The notes below the pieces were generated by a model. It saw only the letters and a list, made by a program, of their open reading frames with translations. It made no database searches and had not been told where the DNA came from. 25,777 bases of DNA from JAKAKT01 sp041305385 (GTDB lineage: Archaea; Micrarchaeota; Micrarchaeia; Burarchaeales; JAKAKT01): positions 1-25,777 of the forward strand of contig JBFYLO010000068.1 in assembly GCA_041305385.1 (NCBI GenBank), in the 5' to 3' direction. Below, piece after piece: positions 5,469 to 14,125 of this stretch; positions within the stretch are counted from its first letter, which is position 1, and the number at the start of each line of letters is the position of its first letter. The position numbers and the translations under genes are program-made.

Positions 5469-6740
5469 ATGCGAATTGCCTACTTCGTTTGGGAATATTC
5501 TCCAAGACTGGTAGGCGGGCTCGGGACCTACGCTGACGAGATAACGCGCCAATTCTCGGCCATGGGCCACGAGGTAGTGGTATTCACAATGAACGACGGG
5601 GACAAGCTCCCGACTTACGGGGCAATCGATGAGACAGAAGTCCACAGGCCACTGGCCTGCGAAGCCACCGAAGTTCTCCCGCTCTTCTGCAACGATGAGC
5701 TCAAGAGGTGGGGCCCAGGGCTCGGCTTTTTCTCGGATATACTGGTGCACAACATCGTCTCAGCCAACAAGTTCATCAACAGCGTCGCAAAAAAACGCGA
5801 GTTCGACCTCATAGTCTGCCACGACTGGCTCTCGAGCATGGCGGGCCTGGTTTCAAAAAAAGCCACTGGCCTCCCCCTGGTCCTCCACATGCATTCCACG
5901 GAATTCGGGAGGATGGGCAATCGCGCATCGGGCACTGTCGATGGCATTGAGAAATACACCGGCAACCATGCTGACCTCGTTATCACTGTGAGCCACTTCA
6001 TGAAAAAGGAATTGGCCCACCTGGGCTTCCCGGAAAGCAGAATCGAGGTCATCTGGAACGGGGTTGACGAGAAGAAATACGACCTCGCCAGGCTCTCGCC
6101 CGAGGGCATAGCCGCATTCAGGGAACGGAACGGCCTCTCCCAGGCAGACAGCGTAATAATGTTCACCGGCAGGCTGACCCCCGTGAAAGGAATCGACACC
6201 CTTCTCAAGGCGATGCCTGCGATACTCAAAAAAGTGCCGGGCGCAAAAATGATTGTTTTAGGGAAGGGCGAGCTCGAGGAAGACATGAAGAGCCTTGCGA
6301 AAGGGCTAGGTGTCGAGAAGAACGTCTGGTTCATAAACCGCTGGGTCGGAGAGGATGAGCGGATAATGCTCTACGCATCATCGGACGTTGTCTGTGCCCC
6401 TTCCCGCTACGAACCTTTCGGCATTGTCCCTCTCGAGGCCATGGCGCTCGGCAAACCCGTGGTCGTCGGGCTAGGCGGGCTTCGGGAAACGGTGCAGGAT
6501 GGCGTCAATGGATTCCACTGCGACCCGGAGGACCAGGGCTCCGTTGCAGATGCACTCATCAAGCTTCTTTCTGAAAAAGAGCTGGCTGGAAAGATGGGGG
6601 CTGCAGCCAGGGAACGGGTGCTTTCCACCTATAGATGGGAGGAGATTGCGAAAAAGACAAGTGCTATTTACGGGCGAGTGGTGGAAGAGCACAAGAAGAG
6701 GCAGCAGTCACATCCAGCAGGCTCTTCACTCAAGGGTTGA
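5469..6740 (+). CDS. Glycosyltransferase, glycogen/starch synthase-like (GT-B fold)
   Basis: This 423-residue protein has the two Rossmann domains of GT-B enzymes. The N-terminus has the VGGLGTY loop at about residues 15-21, equivalent to the KxGGL nucleotide-sugar loop of glycogen synthases, and a CHDWLSS motif follows. The C-terminal half has the retaining E-x7-E pair, E315 and E323, in the EPFGIVPLE segment. This fits archaeal glycogen synthase-like enzymes that extend alpha-glucans from NDP-glucose, although other GT4/GT5 activities are possible. A GAGGA ribosome site overlaps the stop of the aminotransferase. The 3' end overlaps the convergent membrane gene at 6726 by 15 bp. Confidence 0.88.
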   Translation: MRIAYFVWEYSPRLVGGLGTYADEITRQFSAMGHEVVVFTMNDGDKLPTYGAIDETEVHRPLACEATEVLPLFCNDELKRWGPGLGFFSDILVHNIVSANKFINSVAKKREFDLIVCHDWLSSMAGLVSKKATGLPLVLHMHSTEFGRMGNRASGTVDGIEKYTGNHADLVITVSHFMKKELAHLGFPESRIEVIWNGVDEKKYDLARLSPEGIAAFRERNGLSQADSVIMFTGRLTPVKGIDTLLKAMPAILKKVPGAKMIVLGKGELEEDMKSLAKGLGVEKNVWFINRWVGEDERIMLYASSDVVCAPSRYEPFGIVPLEAMALGKPVVVGLGGLRETVQDGVNGFHCDPEDQGSVADALIKLLSEKELAGKMGAAARERVLSTYRWEEIAKKTSAIYGRVVEEHKKRQQSHPAGSSLKG

Positions 6741-7169
6741 GAGGGCGGCCACCGCGATGGCGCCAATCAGCATTTTGAAGGTTATCAGCAAAAACCCGAC
6801 AATCACCACTGCCCAGCCGGATATGGCGTCGGTTCCGCTTATGCTCCTGCCCAAAAGCTCGGTGCTCGACAGCATACCCGCAAGATTCCCGAAAAGGAGG
6901 AATATCAGGATGAGGGCAGTCATGAACAGGAGGCTTCCGAGCAGGGCGCTGAGCGCTCCCAGAAGGACCGCCTGAATCCGCGTGAGCTTCGTCTTGCCCC
7001 CACGTTTCATATATCTTACGAGCGCGAGCCCGCCCAAAGCATCAGAGGCCATGCAGGGCATGCATATCAAGAGCCCGAGAAAGGTGAGTGCTGCGTTGAC
7101 AACCCCTCCTACGAGGATTGCAACGGCCATACTGCCAATTGAGACTGGATAACAGGCTTTTTCCACCAA
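6726..7169 (-). CDS. Integral membrane protein, unknown function
   Basis: This 147-residue protein is almost entirely hydrophobic, with about four transmembrane helices (roughly 11-36, 62-84, 84-100 and 118-145). A basic, cytoplasmic-looking loop (YMKRGGKTKL) lies after the first helix. I do not recognise the family. The start is probably TTG (7169) or the adjacent GTG (7166), because AGGTG lies about 5-8 bases upstream. The first ATG (7130) would remove part of the N-terminus and has no ribosome site. It is divergent from the prepilin peptidase gene and convergent with the glycosyltransferase. Confidence 0.7.
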   Translation of the reverse strand: MVEKACYPVSIGSMAVAILVGGVVNAALTFLGLLICMPCMASDALGGLALVRYMKRGGKTKLTRIQAVLLGALSALLGSLLFMTALILIFLLFGNLAGMLSSTELLGRSISGTDAISGWAVVIVGFLLITFKMLIGAIAVAALSTLE

Positions 7170-7215
7170 ATGAACACCTTCGGGCGATTATCGGTTGCTA
7201 GTTATTTTTCCTTTT

Positions 7216-7230
7216 GGTTTAAATAATTAT
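7216..7230. promoter_or_regulatory. AT-rich divergent promoter between 7169 (-) and 7258 (+)
   Basis: TTTAAATA at 7218-7225, extended by ATTAT, is the best TATA box in this 88-bp gap. Rightward it predicts transcription near 7248, ten bases before the ATG. Leftward it predicts transcription near 7195, leaving a leader of about 26 nt that contains the AGGTG site. A second, weaker leftward candidate lies near 7201-7208. Confidence 0.5.
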
Positions 7231-7257
7231 TCCCGCATAAGCCATCTTGTTGGTTTG

Positions 7258-8187
7258 ATGGCGATAACGGACATTGAGCTCCTCAGATTCGGAATTGCTC
7301 TCGCAGGCTGCGCAGCAGCCACCTGCTATGACCTGTTTAACAACAGGAACGTGCCGAACCTGCTGACTTATTCACTGGTGGCCATAGGCCTTCTGTTCGG
7401 GCTTTCTGATTTCGCTTCAGCCACAGTTCTCTCCCAAAACGGGCCGGCTCTGCTTTCGGTGCAATTCCTCGTTTCCTTTATCCAGGTTTTCGGGCCAGCC
7501 CTGTTCTTCTTCCTCATTGGTTATTACCTCTACGCAAACGGGCAGATAGGCGGGGCTGATGTGCTCGTGTTCGTTGCCATTGCCCTTCTCGTGCAGCAGC
7601 AGCCCACGTTCCTCCAAAAAAATTCAGAGGGGGTAGAACAGCTGATAAAAATTCCCTACGTGGTTTCGGTTTTCCTTCTCTCAGGCGTCCTTTTCAGCGC
7701 CTATCTGTTCCTCTCGATGTTCCCGAAGGTCATTCTCGCTTTCATGGCAGGGAAAGTGAAGCTCGATGCCCAGAGAGCCGTCATGTCCCTGTTCATACTG
7801 GTTCTGTGCGCGTTTTTCTTCTGGAGCATGTACCGCCTGCTCCCCCTGGCCTACCTGCTAATCACTGCCATGGTGGTGATATCCGCCTTCTTCGTCTACA
7901 TATTCAGGGATTATATCCTCGATGAGTTTGTGATTCGCAACGTGCCTCTGGATAAAATAGACGAGGAGGACGTTCTCGCCCTGGAAAAGCTCAGCCCGGA
8001 TCTGGTTAAGAAATACGACCTCAAAAAAGTCCTGACAGCCAAGGAGCTCGAGAAGCTGAAATCCGTCCCGCTCAAGGAGTTTCCCATCTACAAGAACATG
8101 AATTGCTACATGCCGCACGTGCTCCTCGCGATTCTAATAACTCTCTTCACAGGAGACATATTCTCGTTCCTGATGAGACTCCGCTAA
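7258..8187 (+). CDS. Class III signal peptidase (prepilin/preflagellin peptidase, A24 type)
   Basis: This 309-residue membrane aspartyl protease removes class III signal peptides from pilins and archaellins at the cytoplasmic face. Two catalytic aspartates fit the family: D25 in YDLFNNRNVPN and D101 in the GxGD-like motif GGAD. About six or more hydrophobic helices are present. It is longer than typical archaeal FlaK/PibD (about 230 residues). A charged cytoplasmic-looking insertion of about 80 residues, rich in Asp, Lys and Leu, comes before the final helix. An upstream TTG (7195) was rejected because the TATA box lies inside that extension. The 3' end overlaps the convergent M24 gene by 4 bp. 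No pilin gene is visible nearby. Confidence 0.85.
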   Translation: MAITDIELLRFGIALAGCAAATCYDLFNNRNVPNLLTYSLVAIGLLFGLSDFASATVLSQNGPALLSVQFLVSFIQVFGPALFFFLIGYYLYANGQIGGADVLVFVAIALLVQQQPTFLQKNSEGVEQLIKIPYVVSVFLLSGVLFSAYLFLSMFPKVILAFMAGKVKLDAQRAVMSLFILVLCAFFFWSMYRLLPLAYLLITAMVVISAFFVYIFRDYILDEFVIRNVPLDKIDEEDVLALEKLSPDLVKKYDLKKVLTAKELEKLKSVPLKEFPIYKNMNCYMPHVLLAILITLFTGDIFSFLMRLR

Positions 8188-9218
8188 ACCAGCAGCCTTG
8201 CCCCTCCCTTCTCAATCACTAAATCGTCCTCGTATCTCAGCCCGTATTCCCGGTAAAAAGCGGGTTCAATCGCAATCGTCATCCCGCGCTCAAGCACATC
8301 CTTGGATTTTTTGGAAAGCGACGGGCCTTCGTGAACCTCGAGCCCAATCCCATGGCCCGGCGAATGTATCATTGCCCCGAACCCCGCATTTTTCATCAGC
8401 TCGTCGCAGATTTTTTGGACTCGGGCCCCCCTGACTCCGGGCTTCAGCCCGCCAGCTATCCCTTTGAAAACCCCCCGCAGTTCCCCGTATGCCTCCTTTT
8501 CCCCTTTGCATTCCCCCAGGAAGAAGCACCTAGTAATGTCGGAGCAATAGCCGTTGAGCTTGATGCCAAAATCCACAAGCACGACCTCGCCATCCGCAAG
8601 CTTCTTTTCAGTCGGTTTACCGTGGGGCATGGCAGTGTTCTTTCCCGAGAGAACTATGGGCTCGAAGGATGTGGCCGCGCCCGATTCAATGGCCGCGATT
8701 CGAAGCTCCCGTGCGATTCCAAGCTCGGTTTTCCCAGCCCTGACCTCCAGGTCCTCTATGATTCTCCTGGCAGTCCTGGCAGATTCCCGGATGAGTCTTA
8801 TCTCCCCGTGTTCCTTTACCGCCCTCTGCCCGAGCATCTTGGCGGAAGCGTCCAGCAGCCTCTTCCCCCGGAGTTTGCGCTTCATGCCAAAGTACGATTT
8901 CGCTGAAACAGAAGAGGCGTCAATGGCAACCGACCCGCATCCCGCGAGCGATTCGCCGAGCTTTTTCCAAAATTCAGCCCTGTCTTTGAATACAATGACA
9001 GGATGCCCGAACTTCTCCCTAGCCTCCCGCTCGTTTATCCTGTTGACCAGAAGCTTCCTTTCGCCTTCGCGCGTGGCAACGAAAGCGGAATTGTCGAATT
9101 CCGTCCCGGAGAAATAAACGAAGTTGGCCCCAGGCGCTTCAGAACTTAAAAGAATGAGGGCGTCCGCCCCGTTCCTCTTGAAAAAAGACCCGGGCCGCGA
9201 CCCTTTCAGTTCGCTCAT
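8184..9218 (-). CDS. M24-family metallopeptidase (Xaa-Pro dipeptidase / aminopeptidase P-like)
   Basis: This 344-residue enzyme has a creatinase-like N-terminal domain followed by the pita-bread catalytic domain. All five metal ligands are visible in order: Asp in LVDFG, Asp in CSDITR, His in PGHGIGLEVHE, Glu in IEPA and Glu in RYEDD. It should cleave X-Pro bonds in short peptides in the cytoplasm; the size matches prolidase-type members. Its ATG overlaps the stop of the upstream propeller gene (ATGA at 9218-9215), so the two are translationally coupled. It is the last gene of the minus-strand run starting at 13971. Confidence 0.92.
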   Translation of the reverse strand: MSELKGSRPGSFFKRNGADALILLSSEAPGANFVYFSGTEFDNSAFVATREGERKLLVNRINEREAREKFGHPVIVFKDRAEFWKKLGESLAGCGSVAIDASSVSAKSYFGMKRKLRGKRLLDASAKMLGQRAVKEHGEIRLIRESARTARRIIEDLEVRAGKTELGIARELRIAAIESGAATSFEPIVLSGKNTAMPHGKPTEKKLADGEVVLVDFGIKLNGYCSDITRCFFLGECKGEKEAYGELRGVFKGIAGGLKPGVRGARVQKICDELMKNAGFGAMIHSPGHGIGLEVHEGPSLSKKSKDVLERGMTIAIEPAFYREYGLRYEDDLVIEKGGARLLV

Positions 9219-10885
9219 CGTTTCCTCCTTTTCAGGCCTATGATGATTGCGATTATGGCGATTACCGCAGCAGCTGCATAGAGATATACCTGCAGTCCAA
9301 CCTCCTGCTTGACCTCAATCTCGATTGTCTTGGTCCTGTAGCCTTCTGCACTTATCTCGAGACTCCTCTTGCCCTCCCCGTTTATCGCCATCTCGACAAA
9401 TCCGCTCTCCCCAGTTACATATAGTTCGGATTCGCTGGCCTTTATCCTCGCGCCAGCCAGGGGGGCGCCGTCCTCGCCGATAACTTCAATCTTGATTTTC
9501 TGCCCGGCCGAGGCCTCTTCCGGGAAGCTGACTTGCATCTCTTTTGGCGGCACGTATTCATCCTTAATGTAGTTTATCTTCGCATACGGCCCGACTTCCT
9601 CTGCACCGCTGAGGTCGGAAGCCATGCACTCAACTTCGAAGGGGCCATAGGCGAGGTTTGCGATGCTCAGGTTTGCAGACCATTCGTTCGTTCCATCCGC
9701 AGCCTCCCAGGCCCCCCCGTTCACCCTCACATCAATCTTTCTCAAGACTTCGGTTGAAAACCCAGTTCCGTTCACCAGCAAAAATTCTTCAGTCGTGCTG
9801 GAGTTCTGGGCAGGGGAAACGATGCTGCACCCAAGCACCGAAACCGAGTAAATTTTGCCCCCATAGGACGAGAAATATACGAAGTTGTTCTCCAGGACCG
9901 GAGACCCGGCCCAATCGCCGCCCGAGAAATTCCACAGGTGGGCTCCGTTGTTTGCCCTCAGGGCGTAAACCAGGCCGTCGTTCGAGCTGAAATAAATCAC
10001 GGTTCCCCGGCTCGAGACCGCGGTCTTCGGGGTTGACTGGACCACCCCCCCAGTCATAAATTTCCATTTCATCTCAAGGGTCCTTGCATCCAAGGCATAA
10101 AGATTCCCGTCGTTCGAGCCGAAGTACACCATGCCCGAACCCTCGGGCGCAACTGGAGTTGAAGCCACCCACCCGCCGGTTTCGAAGGTCCCGACGGGAG
10201 TTCCCCTCTCGGCGTTCACTGCGTAGAGCTTCTTGTCCACGGAGCCGAAGAACACGGTGTCCAAATAACCTGCCGGGGAAGATGTCCAGATCGCCCCGCC
10301 CGCCTTGAACTCCCACATTTTTTTGCCAGTTCCCAAGTTGAACGCATAGAGCTTCGAATCACCGGAGCCGGCATAGACGCTCCCCAGGTAAACAAGCGCC
10401 GAGGACCGGATTGGGCCCCCAGTTTTCGCCTCCCAAGCGAGTTTTCCATCGGTGGCGTTGATGGCGTAGAGCTTTCCGTTTTCAGAGCCGATGAGCAGGA
10501 CATCCTTGTAAAGGACCGGAGAGGAGCCCCAGACAGTGCCGCCTATCTTGTAGTTCCATGCGGGAATCCTCGTCCTGGCGTCTATCGCCTGGACAGTGCC
10601 GTCATAGGCAGCAACGTAAATTTTTCCTGAAGAGTAAAGCGGGGCCGAGAATGCCGAAGGCCCGACCTGGACCAGCCACTCGATTCTTCCGTTGCTCTTA
10701 TTCAGCGCAGCAAGAATTCCCGTGTCAGTCGTGAAAAAAAGAGTTTTTTCAGCAGAGGTGGGGGAGATGAAGACATACGTGTTCCCAGTCGGATAGGTCC
10801 ACTTCGGCAATGCACTGCTAGCCGCCCCGGAGAGGAACAGCAAGAGCAGCGCGAACCAAGCGAACGTCCTCTGCATCCGCATCAT
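9215..10885 (-). CDS. Membrane-anchored PQQ-type beta-propeller surface protein
   Basis: This 556-residue protein has an N-terminal signal peptide (hydrophobic run, probable cleavage after ASSA near residue 25). About eight PQQ-like propeller blades follow, each with a D/N-A-x-x-G-x-x-W style motif and a YxLY/KLYA strand. Next come an Ig-like region around residues 340-420 and a small beta domain that resembles carboxypeptidase-regulatory or PEGA domains. One transmembrane helix precedes the basic tail KRRKR, so the bulk is outside the cell. Residues needed for true PQQ-dehydrogenase chemistry are not evident, so a binding or scaffold role is likely. The start lies next to the stop of the L11 gene. 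Alternative starts at M2 and M4 are equally possible. Confidence 0.85.
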   Translation of the reverse strand: MMRMQRTFAWFALLLLFLSGAASSALPKWTYPTGNTYVFISPTSAEKTLFFTTDTGILAALNKSNGRIEWLVQVGPSAFSAPLYSSGKIYVAAYDGTVQAIDARTRIPAWNYKIGGTVWGSSPVLYKDVLLIGSENGKLYAINATDGKLAWEAKTGGPIRSSALVYLGSVYAGSGDSKLYAFNLGTGKKMWEFKAGGAIWTSSPAGYLDTVFFGSVDKKLYAVNAERGTPVGTFETGGWVASTPVAPEGSGMVYFGSNDGNLYALDARTLEMKWKFMTGGVVQSTPKTAVSSRGTVIYFSSNDGLVYALRANNGAHLWNFSGGDWAGSPVLENNFVYFSSYGGKIYSVSVLGCSIVSPAQNSSTTEEFLLVNGTGFSTEVLRKIDVRVNGGAWEAADGTNEWSANLSIANLAYGPFEVECMASDLSGAEEVGPYAKINYIKDEYVPPKEMQVSFPEEASAGQKIKIEVIGEDGAPLAGARIKASESELYVTGESGFVEMAINGEGKRSLEISAEGYRTKTIEIEVKQEVGLQVYLYAAAAVIAIIAIIIGLKRRKR

Positions 10886-10886
10886 C

Positions 10887-11363
10887 TCACGACTTGAACG
10901 CCCCGTCCTGTTTGCCTTCGTTTATCTCCTTTATTACTTCCCGCGGGTCCGTCCCGTCGCAGGTCACTCCCATCGAAACGCACGTTCCAAGGACCTGTTT
11001 GACCGCGCTCTTGACATCCTTCGCAAGGCTCCCCGCCTGCTTGCTCTTCGCTATGGAAATGGCTTTCTTAAGCGAAAGGTCCCCGACTTTCTCGCCCTTT
11101 GTCTTCGCGCCGGATTTTGCGCCGATTTCCTTCTTTATGAGCGCGCTCACCGGCGGGCTCCCGACCTCGATTTCGAAGGCCTTGGTATCCTTGTCTATTA
11201 TCACCTTGACTGGGACGGTCAACCCGTCGAAATCCTTGGTTTTCTTGTTTATCTCGGCGATTATCTGGACGATGTTTACCCCCATGGGGCCGAGGGCAGG
11301 CCCAAGAGGCGGCCCTGCGCTCGCCTTTCCCCCTTCAACCATCGCTGGAATCGTGACTTTCAC
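10887..11363 (-). CDS. rpl11: 50S ribosomal protein L11
   Basis: This 158-residue protein is archaeal L11 (uL11), which binds 23S rRNA in the GTPase-associated centre and supports the stalk. The N-terminal signature GGKASAGPPLGPALGPMGVN and the C-terminal rRNA-binding domain with DPREV are intact. The start is GTG at 11363: the Shine-Dalgarno AGGAGGT (11377-11371) lies 7 bases upstream. The longer GTG at 11372 overlaps that site and cannot use it. L11 is usually next to L1 and L10. Here it follows AMP phosphorylase by 26 bp and precedes a surface propeller gene, an unusual setting. Confidence 0.96.
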   Translation of the reverse strand: MKVTIPAMVEGGKASAGPPLGPALGPMGVNIVQIIAEINKKTKDFDGLTVPVKVIIDKDTKAFEIEVGSPPVSALIKKEIGAKSGAKTKGEKVGDLSLKKAISIAKSKQAGSLAKDVKSAVKQVLGTCVSMGVTCDGTDPREVIKEINEGKQDGAFKS

Positions 11364-11389
11364 ACACAACACCTCCTAGTTTGTCTCTT

Positions 11390-12949
11390 TCAATATTTCG
11401 AGAAATACCCGTCGCCTGCGAATTTCCCGAGTATCACCCTCTCGAGTTCAATCGGCTGTATCGCCTCGAGCGACTTGATTGCAAACTCGAGCTTCGATTC
11501 ATGCTCCGCGATTATCTCGAACAGCACGTCCCCCTTTACCACCTTGTCCCCGTGCTCGCAGTGCAAAAGCACTCCGGCCCCGTGATCCTTTGGGGCACCC
11601 GCTGCCCTGGCAATCTTGTTTATGAGCCTGTTGTCGACATGTTCGACTCGCCCATCCCTATCCGCCAGGACCTCATATTTCTTGGTGCCTATGGGCAGCG
11701 ACTCAGGGGTCACTTTCGGGTCCCCTCCCTGCGCCTCTATTATCTCTTTCATCTTGGCGTAGGCTTTTCCAGAGCGCAGCAGGTCCGCGGCGATATCAAG
11801 GCCCCTTCCCTTCGGGACCTTCCCGCAAATCTCAAGCAGCTCTCCGGACAGTTGGATGCTTTTGTCCCTAAGGTCGGTCGGGCCGTCGTTCTGGAGGACC
11901 TTGAGCACATCGGCGCACTCGAGGACCGGGCCTATGCCGGCGCCTATGGGGTCAGACCCATCGCTTATGAAGCACTCGATGTTCATCCCGAGCCTCTTAC
12001 CGACATTTAGGAAATCCCTGGCAAGCGCCTTCGCATCTTCGACATTCTCGATTTTCGAGCCCCTGCCAACCGGGATGTCTATGACCACGTATTCCGCCCC
12101 AACGGATTTCTTCTTCCCGAGGATGCTCGCGAGCAGGACCCCCTTCGGGTCGAGCCTGAGCGGGTGCCTTATCTTTATGAGCTTGTCGTCGATGGTTGCG
12201 AGGTTTATCGCCCCTCCCCAGACGACGCATCCATAGTGCTTAGTGACAATCTCCTTCATCTCCTCTATGGTGAACTTGACGTTTGCGATGACCTCCATGG
12301 TGTCCGCAGTTCCTGATGCGGAGGTAATCGAGCGCGAGGATGTCTTCGGGATGTAAAGGCCTGCGGCAGCGATTATCGGCACGACAACCATGGTCGTCCT
12401 GTTCCCAGCCACCCCTCCGCTGCAATGCTTGTCCACTATCGGGTGCTTTCCCAAGTTGAGCTGGGAGCCTGTCGAGACAACTGCATTGGTGAGCGCGACA
12501 GTCTCGTCTATGGAAAGCTCGCGTATATACATCGTGGTGAGCAGGGAAGCCAGCTCAACATCGCTGAGCCTGTTCTCCATGGCCTCGCGGATTATGGTGT
12601 CTATCTCTTCGGAAGTCAGCTCCTTCCCGTCCATCTTCTTCTTTATGTAATCCACCGAGACAGGGTGGTGCGCATGGCAGATGTTCACCTCGTCCCCGGG
12701 CTTCACCCCGAGCTTCTCGGTGGATTCCTGGAACAGGCCGATTTCGTCCCTCTTCACAAGCACATTCGAGAGGTCGACGATACAGGTGCCTTGAATCTCG
12801 CCGTGCTTTATGATGACCCTGTCAGAAATGTAAATGTCCTCCTCGAGGGCCTGCTCCTTGTTGAGCACGACGATGTTCTGGCCCGTGGTCACATCGAAGC
12901 ACTTAACCTTGCACCGGTATTCTTTCGCTATTATGTCGCAAACACCCAT
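11390..12949 (-). CDS. deoA: AMP phosphorylase
   Basis: This 519-residue enzyme phosphorolyses AMP (also CMP and UMP) to the base and ribose 1,5-bisphosphate, the first step of archaeal nucleotide salvage into central carbon metabolism. It shows the archaeal thymidine-phosphorylase-like architecture: an N-terminal roughly 85-residue beta domain absent from bacterial DeoA, then the phosphate-binding segment DKHCSGGVAGNRTT and SRSITSASGTADTMEV. The length fits AMP phosphorylases, which are about 500 residues. The ATG at 12949 is preferred because GGTGA lies 4-5 bases upstream; ATGs or ORF starts further out lack a site. It follows R15P isomerase by about 83 bp, its functional partner. Confidence 0.93.
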   Translation of the reverse strand: MGVCDIIAKEYRCKVKCFDVTTGQNIVVLNKEQALEEDIYISDRVIIKHGEIQGTCIVDLSNVLVKRDEIGLFQESTEKLGVKPGDEVNICHAHHPVSVDYIKKKMDGKELTSEEIDTIIREAMENRLSDVELASLLTTMYIRELSIDETVALTNAVVSTGSQLNLGKHPIVDKHCSGGVAGNRTTMVVVPIIAAAGLYIPKTSSRSITSASGTADTMEVIANVKFTIEEMKEIVTKHYGCVVWGGAINLATIDDKLIKIRHPLRLDPKGVLLASILGKKKSVGAEYVVIDIPVGRGSKIENVEDAKALARDFLNVGKRLGMNIECFISDGSDPIGAGIGPVLECADVLKVLQNDGPTDLRDKSIQLSGELLEICGKVPKGRGLDIAADLLRSGKAYAKMKEIIEAQGGDPKVTPESLPIGTKKYEVLADRDGRVEHVDNRLINKIARAAGAPKDHGAGVLLHCEHGDKVVKGDVLFEIIAEHESKLEFAIKSLEAIQPIELERVILGKFAGDGYFSKY

Positions 12950-13032
12950 CTTTTCACCCATCCAACATTTTCCGCTCGAGCGGCTTCCCGTCATTCACCG
13001 CTTTCGCCCGTTCTCCCGCTTCCCGCCCGCAT

Positions 13033-13971
13033 TTACTTGTTCATCGGGTTCTCAATCCATACCCCCCTGTTCATGGCCGTTCCCATAAGTCCCTGCGGCG
13101 GTATTACGCCCATCTCGGTTATATACGCAGTTATGTACTTCGCGAGCGTCAAATCGAATGCAGGGTTCCTTATCTCGACTCCTTTGAACTCCTTCGGGTC
13201 CGCCACCTCGGCAGGGTCCCGCTCCTCAATCCTCGTTATAGTGCCCCACAACGTCATCGGGTCGAACTTGTAGAGCTCTGCAGCCGAATAGAACGGAATG
13301 TCCTTCTCGAATGCCACGAGGGCGATTGTTGATGTGCCGATTTTGTTTATAAGGTTTCCGACGGAGTCGATGGAATCCGCGCCAACCAGCACCGCATCCG
13401 CTTCCCCGATGAATGCCTTCACCGCTGAATCGACAATCATCCTGGTCGGGACCCCGGCTCTTGCAAGCTCCTTGGCGGTAATCCTTCCCTGGAACTTGGG
13501 CCTCGTTTCGCAGCAAATCGCCTTGACTCCCTTTCCCATCTCGTGGGCCCGCGTGATGATGCCCACGACAGTATGGGAATGGCAGTGGACAAGAACCGTC
13601 CCGCCCCTGGGCATCTCCTTCGCCCCGTATTCGGAAATCGCGGAGATGTTTTTCTCAAGGGAAACCAGGTAGTTCTTCTCCTCGTTCTTGATAAGCTCCC
13701 GGATTTCCTTTTGGTTTTTAGGGTTCTCCTGCTTTATTCTCGAGAATACAAACATGAGCGAATTCCTCATCATGGGCTCGGTCGGCCGGGTCGCAGCGAG
13801 CATGTCGGCCACTTCGATGAGCTCCCCCCTGAGTGCCTCAGGGCTGCCCGCTTTCGACTCCTCCGCCTGGATTGCAAGGGCTTTCACCGCCCATTTCGCA
13901 ACCTCCCGGGCCCCCTGGATTTTCAGGGCCTTGATGTCCCTGCAGATAGTTTTCACTTTCGGACTGACCAT
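13033..13971 (-). CDS. Ribose-1,5-bisphosphate isomerase
   Basis: This 312-residue protein belongs to the eIF2B/MtnA-like isomerase superfamily and converts ribose 1,5-bisphosphate to ribulose 1,5-bisphosphate. The catalytic cysteine (C130 in VHCHSHT) and aspartate (D199 in GADSID) are 69 residues apart. This matches the Cys/Asp pair known in the Thermococcus enzyme. The ATG at 13971 has a G-rich stretch just upstream. It is first in a minus-strand run with AMP phosphorylase, so the pair forms the AMP-to-RuBP route. The expected third member, form III RuBisCO, is not in the window. Confidence 0.93.
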   Translation of the reverse strand: MVSPKVKTICRDIKALKIQGAREVAKWAVKALAIQAEESKAGSPEALRGELIEVADMLAATRPTEPMMRNSLMFVFSRIKQENPKNQKEIRELIKNEEKNYLVSLEKNISAISEYGAKEMPRGGTVLVHCHSHTVVGIITRAHEMGKGVKAICCETRPKFQGRITAKELARAGVPTRMIVDSAVKAFIGEADAVLVGADSIDSVGNLINKIGTSTIALVAFEKDIPFYSAAELYKFDPMTLWGTITRIEERDPAEVADPKEFKGVEIRNPAFDLTLAKYITAYITEMGVIPPQGLMGTAMNRGVWIENPMNK

Positions 13972-13983
13972 ATCCCCAACTCT

Positions 13984-14071
13984 AGCGCTTGCACCGCCAA
14001 TTGGCGGCGGGCGTTTCGGCGCCCGCCCGCGCTCCGAAGCGCGGGCTCGGGCCGCGGCGTGCAAGCGCTTG
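13984..14071. repeat. GC-rich nested hairpin structure upstream of the AMP-salvage genes
   Basis: A perfect 10-bp outer stem, AGCGCTTGCA (13984-13993) with TGCAAGCGCT (14060-14069), encloses three hairpins. They are the palindrome CCGCCAATTGGCGG (13994-14007), GGCGGGCG/CGCCCGCC (14006-14027) and GCCCGCGC/GCGCGGGC (14025-14046). Neighbouring hairpins share bases, so they exclude each other. On the minus strand this would be the 5' leader of the isomerase operon if transcription starts near 14053-14080; AT-rich candidates lie at about 14074-14082 and 14090-14098. It could be a leader switch, a terminator of antisense transcripts or a DNA cruciform site. Confidence 0.6.
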
Positions 14072-14125
14072 CGTTTTATCCTTGTATTGGAATTTGCTAA
14101 TTCGATTGGAACTCGGTTTTGCTCG

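Noticed and set aside
10894..11379. A plus-strand frame opposite ribosomal protein L11.
   Set aside because: It mirrors L11 codons, which in GC-biased DNA leave long antisense frames; there is no ribosome site and no domain.
12972..12983. Palindrome CCGCTCGAGCGG between R15P isomerase and AMP phosphorylase.
   Set aside because: A single 12-bp dyad in GC-rich spacer DNA is weak, with no TATA box or T-run beside it to suggest a promoter or terminator.
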